Of a stretch of 64,000 bases of DNA, positions 62,930 to 64,000 are shown one piece after another. Position numbers and translations under genes: made by a program. The stretch spans positions 464,349 through 528,348 of the forward strand of contig CANMPL010000003.1 of NCBI GenBank assembly GCA_947499715.1, read 5' to 3'. The notes beneath the pieces were generated by a model. That model was not told the origin of the DNA. It worked only from the letters and a program-made list of their open reading frames with translations, and ran no database searches. The DNA comes from an uncultured Paracoccaceae bacterium. Its GTDB lineage: Bacteria > Pseudomonadota > Alphaproteobacteria > Rhodobacterales > Rhodobacteraceae. The number at the start of each line of letters is the position of its first letter. Position 1 is the stretch's first letter.

Positions 62930-63214
62930 AGACCACGCGCGGCGGAACATGAAAGCGCGTTAACGCAAAACCGCATATGCACATTGCATACACATACCAC
63001 GCATGCCGAAAACATGCAAAAATCGCGCCATGTGAGTCCAAACCTTGTGTATCAAGGCCATCGGACCCCCAAATGTAAGACCGTATGATCGGAAGCTCTG
63101 CCCTGCGGCCAAGCTTCAGGATTCATTTGGCCGGTTTCGGGCCGGTTTGTCCAGAGATTAGCAAGAACACACAGCGTGTTTTGTAAGCCGGATTAACGCG
63201 ATTTTTTGCTCTGA
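62930..63214. other. intergenic DNA before the insertion sequence
   Basis: No coding frame or RNA gene seen. It holds several GCAT words (GCATATGCACATTGCATACAC region, 62973-63000) and an inverted stretch GGCCGG-TTTCGG-GCCGG near 63130-63145. It ends at the likely left end of the IS. Confidence 0.4.
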
Positions 63215-64000
63215 GGGGCCTATTTTGTTGAAAAACTCTTCCTTGCTCGGGTTCCTCTTCACTGATTCAATCGCCCTATTGATTGGGGGATTTGGCGATG
63301 ATGGGTCCAAGGCAGGAAGCACAGGCGGCACTGTTTTATGAGTTCTCGCTGGAAGACCAAGTTCCGCAAGATCACCTGCTGCGCTCGATAGATCGGTTTG
63401 TCGATCTGAAAGACATCCGCCAGTATTTGGCGGAGTTCTACAGCCACACCGGGCGTCCATCAGTCGATCCCGAGTTACTGATCCGGATGCTTTTGGTTGG
63501 CTACTGCTTTGGGATCAGGTCTGAACGGCGGCTCTGTGAAGAGGTTCATCTGAACCTCGCCTATCGCTGGTTCTGCCGCCTTGATCTGAACGACTGCGTT
63601 CCTGACCACTCTACCTTCTCGAAGAACCGGCATGGCCGTTTCCGTGACAGCGAACTGCTCCGTCATCTGTTCGAGACGACGGTGGCGCGGTGCATCGCCG
63701 AAGGCCTCGTCAGCGGCCAGCGTATGGCCATCGATGCCAGCCTGATCGAGGCGGATGCCAACAAGCAGAACTCAACGCCAAAGGAAGAGTGGGACACGGC
63801 CCGCATTGATCCAACAGGTGCACCCCGCGCGGTTCGCGAGTATCTCGACACTCTGGACGAGGCGGCATTCGGCGCGGCGAGTGAGGTGCAGCCCAAGTTC
63901 ACCTCTCATTCAGACCCGGCCAACCAATGGACGGCGGCGCGCAAAGGGCCTGCATTCTTTAGCTATTCTGACAACTATCTGATCGACACGGACCACGGGG
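63215..64000 (+). mobile_element. IS1182-type insertion sequence, left part
   Basis: The DNA from about 63215 (GGGGCCTATTTTGTTGAAAA) looks like an IS left end and precedes a DDE transposase frame that runs past the window. The exact terminal repeat and target duplication cannot be fixed because the right end is missing. Confidence 0.65.
63298..64000 (+). CDS. IS1182 family transposase, N-terminal part
   Basis: The frame from ATG 63298 (or 63301; GGGGGA about 10 bases upstream) is open through 64000, at least 234 codons, with no stop. It reads MGPRQEAQAALFYEFSLE, then DHLLRSIDRFVDL, PSVDPELLIRMLLVGYCFGI and the DUF772-type RSERRLCEEVHLNLAYRWFC. Next come DHSTFSKNRHGRF, and MAIDASLIEADAN, where the first catalytic Asp of the DDE triad would lie. 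NYLIDTDHG near the edge leads to the next part. The rest is outside the window, so activity cannot be judged. Confidence 0.9.
   Translation, partial: MMGPRQEAQAALFYEFSLEDQVPQDHLLRSIDRFVDLKDIRQYLAEFYSHTGRPSVDPELLIRMLLVGYCFGIRSERRLCEEVHLNLAYRWFCRLDLNDCVPDHSTFSKNRHGRFRDSELLRHLFETTVARCIAEGLVSGQRMAIDASLIEADANKQNSTPKEEWDTARIDPTGAPRAVREYLDTLDEAAFGAASEVQPKFTSHSDPANQWTAARKGPAFFSYSDNYLIDTDHG

Noticed and set aside
1..64000. tRNA, rRNA, tmRNA or CRISPR arrays
   Set aside because: No T-loop GGTTCRANTC-type sequences in a cloverleaf context, no rRNA-like sequence and no regularly spaced repeats were found by reading; a covariance-model scan was not possible.

Overview
The window looks like chromosomal DNA of a marine alphaproteobacterium of the family Rhodobacteraceae (Roseobacter group). 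This rests on family knowledge rather than a marker gene: GC-rich coding DNA, dense operons joined by ATGA/TGATG overlaps, a methylmalonyl-CoA epimerase next to a DUF1467 gene, a DctPQM (TRAP) transporter, a VPLPA-CTERM protein, MaeB-type malic enzyme, PrpE, an lgt-midA-pgeF operon, and a short repeat (GATATTT..GGCCAAAAGAAG) that I recall from this family. No rRNA, tRNA or CRISPR array was seen.

Layout. 1-6.1 kb: the end of an acyl-CoA dehydrogenase gene and a tightly coupled beta-oxidation operon (two uncharacterised proteins, a glutathione transferase-like protein, thiolase, a double NTF2-like protein, FadB/FadJ). 6.1-7.7 kb: sulfotransferase-like protein and EamA exporter on the minus strand. 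7.75-10.5 kb: acyl-CoA ligase and a membrane-anchored protein. 10.5-16.45 kb (minus): SPOR-domain envelope protein and the nucleoside-salvage operon cdd-deoA-deoB-add-upp. 16.75-23.9 kb: VOC/bicupin fusion, malic enzyme, propionyl-CoA synthetase, RimO. 23.9-25.1 kb: an AT-richer orphan gene with a restriction-enzyme-like PD-(D/E)XK domain, followed by inverted repeats. 25.2-36.4 kb: housekeeping and envelope genes (IMPACT/YigZ, TPR protein, DgkA, hemolysin III, M48 lipoprotein, nitroreductase, CysZ-like protein, Mce, response regulator, Tat-exported DUF1501/DUF1800 pair, L,D-transpeptidase). 36.4-41.9 kb: aspS and carB, divergent. 41.9-46.0 kb: VPLPA-CTERM protein, orphan BrnA-like protein, lipoprotein plus alpha/beta hydrolase, KAS III enzyme. 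46.0-50.7 kb: a LysR-TRAP transporter island with degenerate flanks. 50.7-59.8 kb: ArsH and a coupled regulator, thymidine kinase, hydroxyacid dehydrogenase, CsaA, ProC, YbjN, M42 peptidase, UbiK, lgt-midA-pgeF. 59.8-64 kb: small basic protein, GGDEF/EAL protein with a degenerate GGDEF site, Hint-domain protein, and an IS1182-type transposase running off the right edge.

The genes fit a heterotroph living on fatty acids, propionate and nucleosides: beta-oxidation and PrpE yield acetyl- and propionyl-CoA, Mce serves the methylmalonyl-CoA route, and malic enzyme supplies pyruvate and NADPH. cdd, deoA, deoB, add, upp and tdk together cover salvage of pyrimidine nucleosides and adenosine. The most unusual parts are the orphan nuclease-domain gene at 23.9 kb, the degenerate peptidase-like protein at 9.4 kb, the GGDKF-containing GGDEF/EAL protein, the LysR-TRAP island, and the dispersed repeat with two 34-base copies identical to each other.
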